Part shown: piece by piece, positions 1 to 5,308 of the stretch
Numbering within the stretch: the first letter of the stretch is position 1
Layout of the letters: each line of letters begins with the position of its first letter
From: D2472 sp964444385
GTDB lineage: Bacteria; Pseudomonadota; Gammaproteobacteria; Magnimaribacterales; D2472
Assembly (NCBI GenBank): GCA_964444385.1
Contig: CAYUHD010000069.1
Location: 1 to 5,308 of the forward strand
Reading direction: 5' to 3'
DNA: 5,308 nucleotides
The notes under the pieces: model-generated
What the model was told of the DNA's origin: nothing
Database searches by the model: none
The model's input: only the letters and a program-made list of their open reading frames with translations
Position numbers and translations under genes: made by a program

Positions 1-710
1 CACCGAAAGCAAAAGAATCAAAAATTTTTAATTACCCAGTTGTCGAGGTTAATGGATTTATTTGGGCTTGGCATCATCTTCATCAAGAAGGACCTACTTG
101 GGAAGTTCCTGTTATAGAGGGCTTTAATGGGAATGATGAAAAATGGAGCAAAATCTACCACTATGATTACAACGTCAATACAGTCCTACAAGAAATTGCT
201 GAAAACGATGTTGACGCCGCCCACTTTCCAAAAGTACACGGATCACCCAGCTTACCGGAAACAGAGGCGATTATTGATGGAATTTACAAGAAAACAATTG
301 CAGAAACATTGTATGACCCAAATAGTGATAGTGTTTCTAAGAAAAATAAAGTTAAAAATCACAAAATGTTCACCACTACATTTACTAGGGAGTCATGGGG
401 GCTTGGCACAGTGGGTTTGAAAATGATCAATCTCCCACCTAATGGAGGTGAATTCATAATGATAAATGCTTCATGTCCTGTTAATAATAAACACTCGATT
501 TTACGATGGTCAATGAGAGTGTCTAGAGATACTGAGGATGAGCTCGGAATGGCTATTATAGATGGTATTGCGCATGGAGTGCTTGATGACCTGCCTATTT
601 GGGATAATAAAAGCTATGTTGCTGATCCAATATTATGTGATGGAGATGGGCCTATTAACAAATTTCGTAAATGGGTTAGTCAATTCTACTCAGAACCAAT
701 ACAAAACTGA
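1..710 (+). CDS. Rieske non-heme iron oxygenase, KshA-like, C-terminal part (5' truncated)
   Basis: This is the C-terminal 235 residues of a Rieske oxygenase alpha subunit; the open frame enters the window at codon 3-5 and ends at TGA 708-710. The N-terminal Rieske 2Fe-2S domain (CxH...CxxH) lies outside the window; only its tail is seen (PVVEVNGFIWAWHH, about 27-80). The catalytic iron site is clear: ENDVDAAHFPKVHG, with Asp at 213-215, His at 222-224 and His at 237-239 (D-x2-H-x4-H). The likely third ligand is the Asp at 588-590 in DDLPIW, which matches the DVEIW region of mycobacterial KshA from memory. The end, DGDGPINKFRKWVSQFY, is also like KshA and DAF-36. Such enzymes hydroxylate or desaturate sterols and similar rings in the cytoplasm, with electrons from a separate reductase not seen here. 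The family is secure; the substrate is not. An ATG at 309 is internal, not the true start. Confidence 0.9.
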   Translation, partial: PKAKESKIFNYPVVEVNGFIWAWHHLHQEGPTWEVPVIEGFNGNDEKWSKIYHYDYNVNTVLQEIAENDVDAAHFPKVHGSPSLPETEAIIDGIYKKTIAETLYDPNSDSVSKKNKVKNHKMFTTTFTRESWGLGTVGLKMINLPPNGGEFIMINASCPVNNKHSILRWSMRVSRDTEDELGMAIIDGIAHGVLDDLPIWDNKSYVADPILCDGDGPINKFRKWVSQFYSEPIQN

Positions 711-713
711 TCT

Positions 714-1295
714 TTGGCTAAAGTACACTTTTTCTACTCTACAATGAATGCAGGCAAATCTACTGCTTTGCTTCAATCTAACTACAATTATCACGAAAGA
801 GGAATGGAAACATTGCTTTTCCTTCCAAAGATTGATGCAGATATCAATGATGGAAAGATTCATTCAAGAATTGGATTGACTGCAGGGGCTCAGTCAGTTG
901 ATAAAGATTTCAATTTCTTTAATTTTGTTTCGCAAGAAAAAATTAAAGGAGATATAAGTTGTATTTTAATCGATGAAGTTCAATTTCTTACAAAAAAACA
1001 AGTTAGGCAAGTATGCAAGGTTAGTGATGAGCTTAATATTCCAGCAATGTGCTATGGGATTCGAACTGACTTTCAAGGCAAACTATTTGAAGGCAGCGCA
1101 GAACTCCTCGCTCTTGCAGATAACTTGATTGAATTAAAAACAGTTTGCGACTGTGGTAGAAAAGCAATTATGGTTGTAAGGCTTGATGAAAATGGAAAAG
1201 TAGTGAAAGACGGAGATCAAATTAAAATTGGTGGAAATGATTCATATAAAGTTTATTGCAGAAAACACTTCAGAGAATTAACTCAATTAATATAG
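714..1295 (+). CDS. tdk: Thymidine kinase
   Basis: This 193-residue cytoplasmic enzyme phosphorylates thymidine to dTMP with ATP in the nucleoside salvage pathway; it is the tetrameric, zinc-containing type II family. Visible motifs are the P-loop STMNAGKST (residues 9-17), the Walker B/catalytic site LIDEVQFL with Glu88, the YGIRTDF segment (114-120), zinc ligands Cys145, Cys147, Cys182 and His185, and the substrate-binding loop IGGNDSY (172-178). These positions agree with E. coli Tdk as remembered (about 205 residues), so the protein is essentially full length with a slightly short C-terminus. The start is TTG at 714: the product then begins MAKVHFFYS, like E. coli MAQLYFYYS, while the next ATG (744) would cut into the P-loop. 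No Shine-Dalgarno site precedes it. It lies in the same frame as the Rieske gene, only a stop and one codon downstream, so translational coupling is likely. Confidence 0.96.
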   Translation: MAKVHFFYSTMNAGKSTALLQSNYNYHERGMETLLFLPKIDADINDGKIHSRIGLTAGAQSVDKDFNFFNFVSQEKIKGDISCILIDEVQFLTKKQVRQVCKVSDELNIPAMCYGIRTDFQGKLFEGSAELLALADNLIELKTVCDCGRKAIMVVRLDENGKVVKDGDQIKIGGNDSYKVYCRKHFRELTQLI

Positions 1296-1838
1296 TTATC
1301 GCTTCCCTCTCCTTAAATTTTTTAAGTACTTATATGATGGATCGCTTGAATTTGAAGTGCCAATATTAGCTCCTTCAATCATTGGATGAATTAGATCAAC
1401 TTTTGAAGGATCATTCACATAAGCCCAATCAGCATCAACAGCCCTGCTAGAAAATTTCCAAATACCTTCTCTTTTCTCATATTCATCAAAATACCTACCC
1501 CCAATTAAGACATCGAAATTTCCTGTATCCGAAAGAACTTGATGAAAAGCAATAATGTAAGTCTCCCCTTCTGCTTTTTCGCCCATTAAATTAATATTAT
1601 GAGTTGTTACATTATGATGCAAAATACCCATGTTCTTTTGAATCTCAGGCAGCATATCAATAAATTCCATTGCTTTGCCTTTAAAAAAAGATCCATGATC
1701 ATCAAAAGCATCCTCATGATAAAGTTCTCGCATTAATTCTTGATCATGCCTATCAGCAGCTCTGCAATATAAATACACTAACTCTCTGATAGATTCCTTA
1801 TCCAGAATTTCTTGAATTTTACTATCTAAATCACTCAT
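1296..1838 (-). CDS. SnoaL-like / NTF2-fold protein (SnoaL_4 type)
   Basis: This 180-residue protein has the look of the SnoaL_4 family, an alpha+beta-barrel (NTF2) fold used by polyketide cyclases, scytalone dehydratase-like enzymes, bile-acid dehydratase BaiE and small subunits of ring-hydroxylating dioxygenases. The N-terminal helices carry the typical run IRELVYLYCRAADRHD (17-32), then LYHEDAFDDHGSFFKG (39-54), a His-rich strand LHHNVTTHNI (73-82), and the closing strands with GGRYFDEY (113-120) and WKFSSRAVD (127-135). Tyr24, Asp29, His75/His76 and Arg115 could line the pocket, but this is inferred from fold position. The ATG at 1838 is preceded by AAGGT eight bases upstream, which supports the start. 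It is transcribed divergently from the flavoenzyme gene and ends base-to-base against tdk. The substrate is unknown; dehydratase, isomerase or a non-catalytic binding role are all possible. Confidence 0.85.
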   Translation of the reverse strand: MSDLDSKIQEILDKESIRELVYLYCRAADRHDQELMRELYHEDAFDDHGSFFKGKAMEFIDMLPEIQKNMGILHHNVTTHNINLMGEKAEGETYIIAFHQVLSDTGNFDVLIGGRYFDEYEKREGIWKFSSRAVDADWAYVNDPSKVDLIHPMIEGANIGTSNSSDPSYKYLKNLRRGKR

Positions 1839-1911
1839 ACTAATTACCTTAAGTTAAATTAAATCTTTCAATTAATATAAATGAAAATTTTTCATTAGGA
1901 AAATTAATTAA
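1839..1911. promoter_or_regulatory. Divergent intergenic control region
   Basis: These 73 AT-rich bases separate the SnoaL-like gene (leftward) from the flavoenzyme gene (rightward) and must hold both promoters unless they lie inside coding sequence. Overlapping -10-like hexamers are present: TATAAA at 1876-1881 on the plus strand and TATATT (plus-strand 1874-1879) on the minus strand. The -35 matches are weak: GTTAAA at 1853-1858 for plus and TTTCCT (plus-strand 1897-1902) for minus, each with 17-bp spacing and three of six consensus bases. In such AT-rich DNA the -10 boxes could arise by chance. Shine-Dalgarno-like sites are AGGA at 1897-1900 for the flavoenzyme and AAGGT (plus-strand 1846-1850) for the SnoaL gene. 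Confidence 0.5.
1880..1896. promoter_or_regulatory. Perfect 17-bp palindrome, candidate operator
   Basis: AATGAAAA-T-TTTTCATT is a perfect inverted repeat with 8-bp arms around a single central base (1888). It lies just downstream of the rightward -10-like box, about where transcription would start, and exactly fills the spacer of the weak leftward promoter candidate. A dimeric repressor bound here could shut off both divergent genes. No regulator gene is in the window. The arms are mostly A/T, so chance is possible, but an exact 17-bp palindrome in a 73-bp divergent gap is suggestive. Confidence 0.4.
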
Positions 1912-2562
1912 ATGAATCAAAGAATTAAACATCCTCTTCTAGCCTCGTCTGGATCCATAGGAAGGTTGCAATTAAAAAATAGAATGGTGATGGCAGCAAT
2001 GGGTTCAAATTTTGCTGGTAAGGATGGCCATACAACTGAACAACTAATAGCATATTATGAAGAAAGGGCTCGTGGTGGAGTGGGGCTCATTGTCTTGGAG
2101 ACTTCTGCCATAACATGGCCTGTGGGTGCCTCAATGCCAAATATGATTGGTTTTTCAAAAGATGAATTTATTCCAGACTTAAAATCATTAACTCAACGCA
2201 TTCATCAACATGGAGCTAAAATAGCAGCTCAACTTAATCACAGTGGGAAAATATCTCAAGAAGATGTAATTGCTGGTAGACCCATTGCAGTGCCTTCAAT
2301 TCCCAAATCCGAGCCAAGTGATATGTTTGGTCTGTTGACTCAAGATGAGATCATGAACTTCATTAAGGCTGGAGGACCAGATGGAAAAGGACCAAGATAC
2401 CACGAACTCTCAATCGCTGAGATTCAGAAAGAGGTGCAACATTTTGTAGAAGCTGCAAAAAGAGCTAAAGCTTCAAATTTTGATGCAATAGAAATTCATG
2501 CTGGTCATGGTTATCTTATCTCAAGTTTTCTTTCTCCAGCAGTTAACAAAAGAACTGATTAA
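1912..2562 (+). CDS. N-terminal fragment of the flavoenzyme (first half of the OYE barrel)
   Basis: If the TAA at 2560 acts as a stop, this 216-residue fragment is what would be made. It contains the start of the OYE TIM barrel: the FMN-contacting segment LKNRMVMAAM (21-30), ARGGVGLIVLE (53-63), AAQLNHSGK (105-113) and the catalytic-site motif EIHAGHGYLISSFLSP (194-209) with His196, His199 and Tyr201. It ends at NKRTD, just before the YGGS turn. It lacks the rest of the barrel, including the phosphate-binding strands, so it could not fold as a working FMN domain. The segment from about 138 to 165 (MFGLLTQDEIMNF through GPRYHEL) is a lid-like insert of the kind seen in some relatives. Confidence 0.8.
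   Translation: MNQRIKHPLLASSGSIGRLQLKNRMVMAAMGSNFAGKDGHTTEQLIAYYEERARGGVGLIVLETSAITWPVGASMPNMIGFSKDEFIPDLKSLTQRIHQHGAKIAAQLNHSGKISQEDVIAGRPIAVPSIPKSEPSDMFGLLTQDEIMNFIKAGGPDGKGPRYHELSIAEIQKEVQHFVEAAKRAKASNFDAIEIHAGHGYLISSFLSPAVNKRTD
2560..2562 (+). other. In-frame TAA interrupting the flavoenzyme gene
   Basis: The codon order is AAC AAA AGA ACT GAT TAA TAT GGA GGC AGC. Relatives read NKRTD-E/Q/K-YGGS here, so the TAA sits exactly where one family residue is expected, with no gap or frame shift. The next base is T, a context that usually favours efficient termination. TAA is also used as the ordinary stop by the SnoaL-like and alanine dehydrogenase genes in this window, so the codon is not generally reassigned. 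Confidence 0.95.
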
Positions 2563-4044
2563 TATGGAGGCAGCCCTGAAAAAAGAGCAAGGTTATTAGT
2601 TGAGATTATTTCTGAAATCAAAAAACAAATAGAAGATTTTCCAGTATTGGTTAGATTGGATGCTAATGAATATCGAATTGAGAACGGAATAACTCCTAAA
2701 GATTTTTTAATCACAGCCTCCTTAGCTGAAAAGGCTGGAGCTGACGCAATAGATGTTAGTGCTTATGGTAATTCCAGCAAAGGCATTGCTTTTACTGAGG
2801 CGCCTCTTGTTCATCAACCAGGTGGTTTTTTAAATTTTGCAAAGATGGCTAAGAAGGCATTAACCATCCCAATTATTGCTGTAGGACGAATTGAGCTTGA
2901 TGTAGCAGAAAGAGGAATTAAAAATAATGAGTTTGATTTTCTAGCTATGGGAAGAAAATTGTTGGCTGATCCTGGATTACCAAACAAGATAATTTCTGGA
3001 CAAGAGCATCTTATTCGACCCTGTATATATTGCTATGTCTGCGTGAGTCAAATTTTTATTAATAAGCCCATGATGTGTGCAGTAAATTCACAGCTTGGAA
3101 ATGAGCATCTAAATGAACATATTATTCACTCCACAGCTGATCAAAAGAAAATCTTGGTGATTGGAGCTGGACCAAGCGGCATGGAGTCCGCGCGTCTTCT
3201 GGCTATGCGAGGTCATCATGTTGAAGTTTGGGAAAAATATAAAGATATAGGTGGGACGGTGAGAGTTGCTGCATTATCATATGAACCTAATGGACGTTTA
3301 ATAAAGTATTTAAAAAATTCATTAGCTGAATTAGGTGTAAAAATTAAAATGAATACTTTAGCAACTGCGAAATCCATTGAATCTTTTAATCCTGACCATG
3401 TAATTGTTGCTGTTGGGGCTAATAGAGATGCGCCAGTAATAAAGGGAAAAGATGCTAAAAATGTTTTTGATGGAGAACAATTGAGAGGTTTGCTTTTTGG
3501 CTCAGATGATAATGTAATCAAAAAACTTTCATTGTTTCAGCAAATTATTCTAAAAATAGGAAGAGCCTCACAACTTTTAAGAAATATTTCTATCTTAAGG
3601 TTTCTAAGTAAACTTTGGATGCCGATTTCAAAAAATATTGTTGTGATTGGGGGAGATTTAGTTGGATTAGAGCTAGCTGAGTTTTTGATTGAAAGAGGTA
3701 GGAATGTGAAAGTATTAGAGCCTAGCGGATCATTAGGCCCTAATCTTAGTATTGTCAGACGCTCCAGAGTTGTTCATCTTTTGAGAGAGCATGGAGCAGA
3801 TCTCCTAACGAATGTTGATATTAAAGAAATTCGAGATAAAGAAGTTATCTTCCATCATGAAGAAACTGAAAAAACACTAAAAGCTGATCAGGTGATAATT
3901 GCTCTAGGAGCAAATTCAAATTTAATTCTTTCAGAGTCAATAAATGGCCTAGATATACCCATCACATCTATTGGAGATTGCACATCAGTAGGATATATTC
4001 ATGGAGCCATAGCTGATGCTAGAAAAGCAGCAATTAACCTTTAA
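2563..4044 (+). pseudogene. C-terminal remnant of the flavoenzyme (rest of barrel, 4Fe-4S site, FAD/NAD(P)H domains)
   Basis: The frame resumes directly after the TAA with YGGSPEKRARLLVEI and stays open for 493 codons. Numbered for the full protein, it holds the FMN-contact strand LVRLDANE (246-253), the phosphate-binding end FLAMGRKLLADP (343-354), the cluster ligands Cys371, Cys374, Cys377 and Cys389 (C-x2-C-x2-C-x11-C), a first Rossmann motif VIGAGPSG (416-423), a second VIGGDLVG (578-585) and the FAD-closing motif IGDCTSVGYIHGA (687-699). The second Rossmann motif has Asp582 where GxGxxG expects Gly. Restart is unlikely: the first possible start is a TTG at 2647 with no ribosome binding site, and the first in-frame ATG is at 2845, deep in the barrel. 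Confidence 0.85.
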
Positions 4045-4058
4045 AAAATTAGCTGCTT
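4025..4058. terminator. Candidate bidirectional terminator spanning two convergent stop codons
   Basis: AAGCAGC at 4025-4031 pairs perfectly with GCTGCTT at 4052-4058; after a one-base bulge (4051), AATT at 4032-4035 can pair with AATT at 4047-4050, leaving an 11-base loop. The hairpin covers the last codons and stops of both the flavoenzyme gene (TAA 4042-4044) and alanine dehydrogenase (TAA, plus-strand 4049-4051). On the minus strand the stem runs straight into TTTTCT, which suits termination of the alanine dehydrogenase transcript. On the plus strand the following T-tract is poorer (AACGCTTCTTT). No stability was calculated. Confidence 0.5.
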
Positions 4059-5128
4059 AACGCTTCTTTAATTGCTGGATGAATAATTTCTCCATTTTGA
4101 ATGTTGAGACCATTCATTAAATGTTTGTTTTCACTGAGTGCTTTTTTAATTCCTTTGTTAGCTAATTCTTTAATAAATGGAAGAGTTGCATTGTTTAAGG
4201 CATTCGTTGCTGTTAAAGGAACTGCTCCAGGCATGTTGGTCACGCAATAATGCAAGACCCCTTTTTCTATAAATGTTGGTTCATCATGATTGGTAGGCTT
4301 ACTAGATTCAAAGCAACCACCCTGATCAATTGATATGTCTACCATAACGCTCCCTTTTGTCATATCTGCAAGCATATCTTTTGAAACAACCTTGGGCGCC
4401 TCTTTACCAATCACATAAACAGATCCAATCACAAGATCTGATACAGCCACTGCTTTTCTTATTGAATCTGGAGTTGAAATAATATATTCCATACCTTCTT
4501 GACCAAACTTGCTCTTTAGCTCATCTAGCTTCGATTGAGCAAGATCAATGACCTGAACTTGTGCATCATTAGCTTTAGCTTTTGCAATAGCCTCTGTACC
4601 TGCAACACCAGCGCCTATAACTGTAACTATTCTAGGATCAAGATTGCTTACCAAAGTACCGCGCCCTTTATTTGGCTTAAGAAGATGATAGGAGCCAACA
4701 ACAATGCTTAATTGCCCAGCAATTGCACTCATTGGAGCCAGTAAAGGCAAAGACTTATTATCTGCAGTGACAGTTTCGTAAGCAATACCTATTACTCCAG
4801 TTTCTAAGAGTTTTTTTGCATGTGAGATATCTCCTGCTAAATGTAGATAAGTAAATAAAGTTAAGTCGTCTCGTAAAAATTGAAACTCATCTTCTACTGG
4901 TTCTTTTACTTTGATGATAAGTTCAGATGAATTGTAAACCTCTGAAGGTGATTCAAGAATTTGACCGCCAGATAATTCATATAACTTATTGCTAAATCCT
5001 ATCGCTTGACCAGCATTAGATTGAACAAAAATTTGGTGGCCTAAATCACTTAGAGTTTTAACTGAGTCAGGCGTTAAACCAACTCTGTGCTCATTATTTT
5101 TTACTTCGGAGGGTACACCGATTTTCAT
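4049..5128 (-). CDS. ald: Alanine dehydrogenase
   Basis: This 359-residue protein catalyses NAD-dependent interconversion of L-alanine with pyruvate and ammonium in the cytoplasm, normally as a hexamer. It begins with the family signature MKIGVPSEVKNNEHRVGLTP. Known active-site residues are in place: Arg15, Lys75 (in KVKEP), His96 (in YLHLA) and Asp268 (in DISIDQGGC). The NAD-binding Rossmann motif is VIGAGVAGTEA (170-180), and the C-terminal block HYCVTNMPGAVPLTATNALNNATLP (293-317) is typical; it is split here only by mention, not in sequence. The protein is about 12 residues shorter than the usual 370, partly in the loop before the Rossmann fold, where SNLDP (161-165) replaces the common glycine-rich GGVPGV stretch. 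The ATG at 5128 matches the family start but has no recognisable Shine-Dalgarno site. It converges on the flavoenzyme gene, with four bases between the stop codons. Confidence 0.95.
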   Translation of the reverse strand: MKIGVPSEVKNNEHRVGLTPDSVKTLSDLGHQIFVQSNAGQAIGFSNKLYELSGGQILESPSEVYNSSELIIKVKEPVEDEFQFLRDDLTLFTYLHLAGDISHAKKLLETGVIGIAYETVTADNKSLPLLAPMSAIAGQLSIVVGSYHLLKPNKGRGTLVSNLDPRIVTVIGAGVAGTEAIAKAKANDAQVQVIDLAQSKLDELKSKFGQEGMEYIISTPDSIRKAVAVSDLVIGSVYVIGKEAPKVVSKDMLADMTKGSVMVDISIDQGGCFESSKPTNHDEPTFIEKGVLHYCVTNMPGAVPLTATNALNNATLPFIKELANKGIKKALSENKHLMNGLNIQNGEIIHPAIKEALSS

Positions 5129-5308
5129 GAGGGTAATCTAACATAAATTTTATATTTTCTAAGTAATTAAATACTATATATCCATAACTATTAGTTTTAG
5201 CCATATCAAGCAAAACTACCAATCATCATTATAAGCTCCATCAAAGCAAGCATATAAACATCTAACACAGTAGGCAAATTAGCTTATGAGATTAAGTTAT
5301 TATTTGGA
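5129..5308. other. AT-rich region upstream of ald, no supported gene
   Basis: These 180 bases hold no convincing ORF, tRNA-like fold or repeat. They should contain the ald promoter: a TATAAA hexamer on the minus strand (plus-strand 5149-5154) would give a leader of roughly a dozen bases, but no good -35 box is seen 17 bp upstream. At the right edge an ATG at 5286 on the plus strand opens MRLSYYL and runs off the window, with TAGG about twelve bases upstream. It could be the start of a divergent gene, but seven codons cannot decide this. Confidence 0.4.

Larger units (their letters stand above)
1912..4044 (+). pseudogene. OYE/FadH-like NAD(P)H:flavin oxidoreductase, interrupted by an in-frame stop
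   Basis: Read through one internal TAA (codon 217, at 2560-2562), this is a single 710-codon gene for an FMN/4Fe-4S/FAD flavoenzyme of the 2,4-dienoyl-CoA reductase (FadH), BaiCD/BaiH and 2-enoate reductase group. These cytoplasmic enzymes take hydride from NAD(P)H at a C-terminal FAD domain, pass electrons through the iron-sulfur cluster to FMN in an N-terminal TIM barrel, and reduce an activated C=C bond. The length is slightly above the usual 640-690 because of a helical insert between the two dinucleotide-binding motifs. The break falls inside the conserved RTDxYGGS motif at the variable x, where relatives have Glu, Gln or Lys; one base change from GAA, CAA or AAA gives TAA. No other stop or frameshift is seen. 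The ATG at 1912 has AGGA eleven bases upstream. The true substrate is unknown. Confidence 0.85.

Noticed and set aside
127..420. A 97-codon plus-strand ORF
   Set aside because: It overlaps the Rieske oxygenase in another frame, and its translation shows no domain-like pattern, while the Rieske frame carries the iron-binding motif.
562..747. A 61-codon plus-strand ORF across the Rieske-tdk junction
   Set aside because: It is out of frame with two well-recognised genes and has no ribosome binding site or family resemblance.
1312..1326. CTTAAA-TTT-TTTAAG inverted repeat near the tdk/SnoaL junction as a terminator
   Set aside because: The stem is almost all A/T with a three-base loop and lies within the SnoaL coding sequence; it would be too weak to terminate.
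1844..1857. Imperfect inverted repeat centred on CTTAAG in the divergent gap
   Set aside because: It has a mismatch in each arm and overlaps the Shine-Dalgarno site of the SnoaL gene, so chance is the simpler explanation.
3216..3521. A 101-codon minus-strand ORF
   Set aside because: It lies antisense inside the FAD domain of the flavoenzyme; the plus-strand frame is clearly the coding one.
5196..5280. A minus-strand peptide frame of about 20 hydrophobic residues (DVYMLALMELIMMIGSFA)
   Set aside because: It resembles a single membrane segment, but it needs a GTG or internal ATG start, has no clear ribosome binding site and is short enough to occur by chance.
1..5308. CRISPR arrays, insertion sequences, attachment sites, tRNA or rRNA genes
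   Set aside because: No direct-repeat arrays, transposase motifs, terminal repeats or RNA-gene signatures were seen on either strand.

Overview
The window is AT-rich, densely coding bacterial DNA. The thymidine kinase is closest to the gammaproteobacterial type: it lines up with E. coli Tdk residue for residue at the P-loop, catalytic Glu and zinc ligands. Low GC, almost no intergenic space and a Rieske oxygenase beside an Old Yellow Enzyme-type flavoenzyme would fit a marine gammaproteobacterium such as the SAR86 group. That placement is inference; no rRNA or other marker is present.

Layout. A 5'-truncated KshA-like Rieske oxygenase (1-710, +) is followed in the same reading frame, after one stop and one codon, by tdk (714-1295, +), which starts with TTG. 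A SnoaL/NTF2-fold protein (1296-1838, -) converges on tdk with no bases between the two stop codons. A 73-bp divergent intergenic region (1839-1911) holds Shine-Dalgarno sites, overlapping -10-like boxes and a perfect 17-bp palindrome. Next comes a long gene (1912-4044, +) for an FMN/4Fe-4S/FAD flavoenzyme of the 2,4-dienoyl-CoA reductase/BaiCD type, cut by one in-frame TAA at 2560-2562. Four bases after its stop, alanine dehydrogenase (4049-5128, -) converges on it; a hairpin spanning both stop codons may terminate both transcripts. The last 180 bp hold no supported gene.

How the genes may work together. The Rieske oxygenase, the SnoaL-fold protein and the OYE/FadH-like reductase are each common in catabolism of steroids and other cyclic or unsaturated compounds. 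The SnoaL gene and the flavoenzyme are divergently transcribed from a shared control region, so they may act in one pathway. tdk (thymidine salvage) and ald (alanine/pyruvate interconversion) look like housekeeping genes that happen to lie next to them.

The most notable feature is the in-frame stop in the flavoenzyme. The frame is open and family-like on both sides, so this is a fresh nonsense mutation, a sequencing error or, less likely, recoding. I see no clearly new biological system here.
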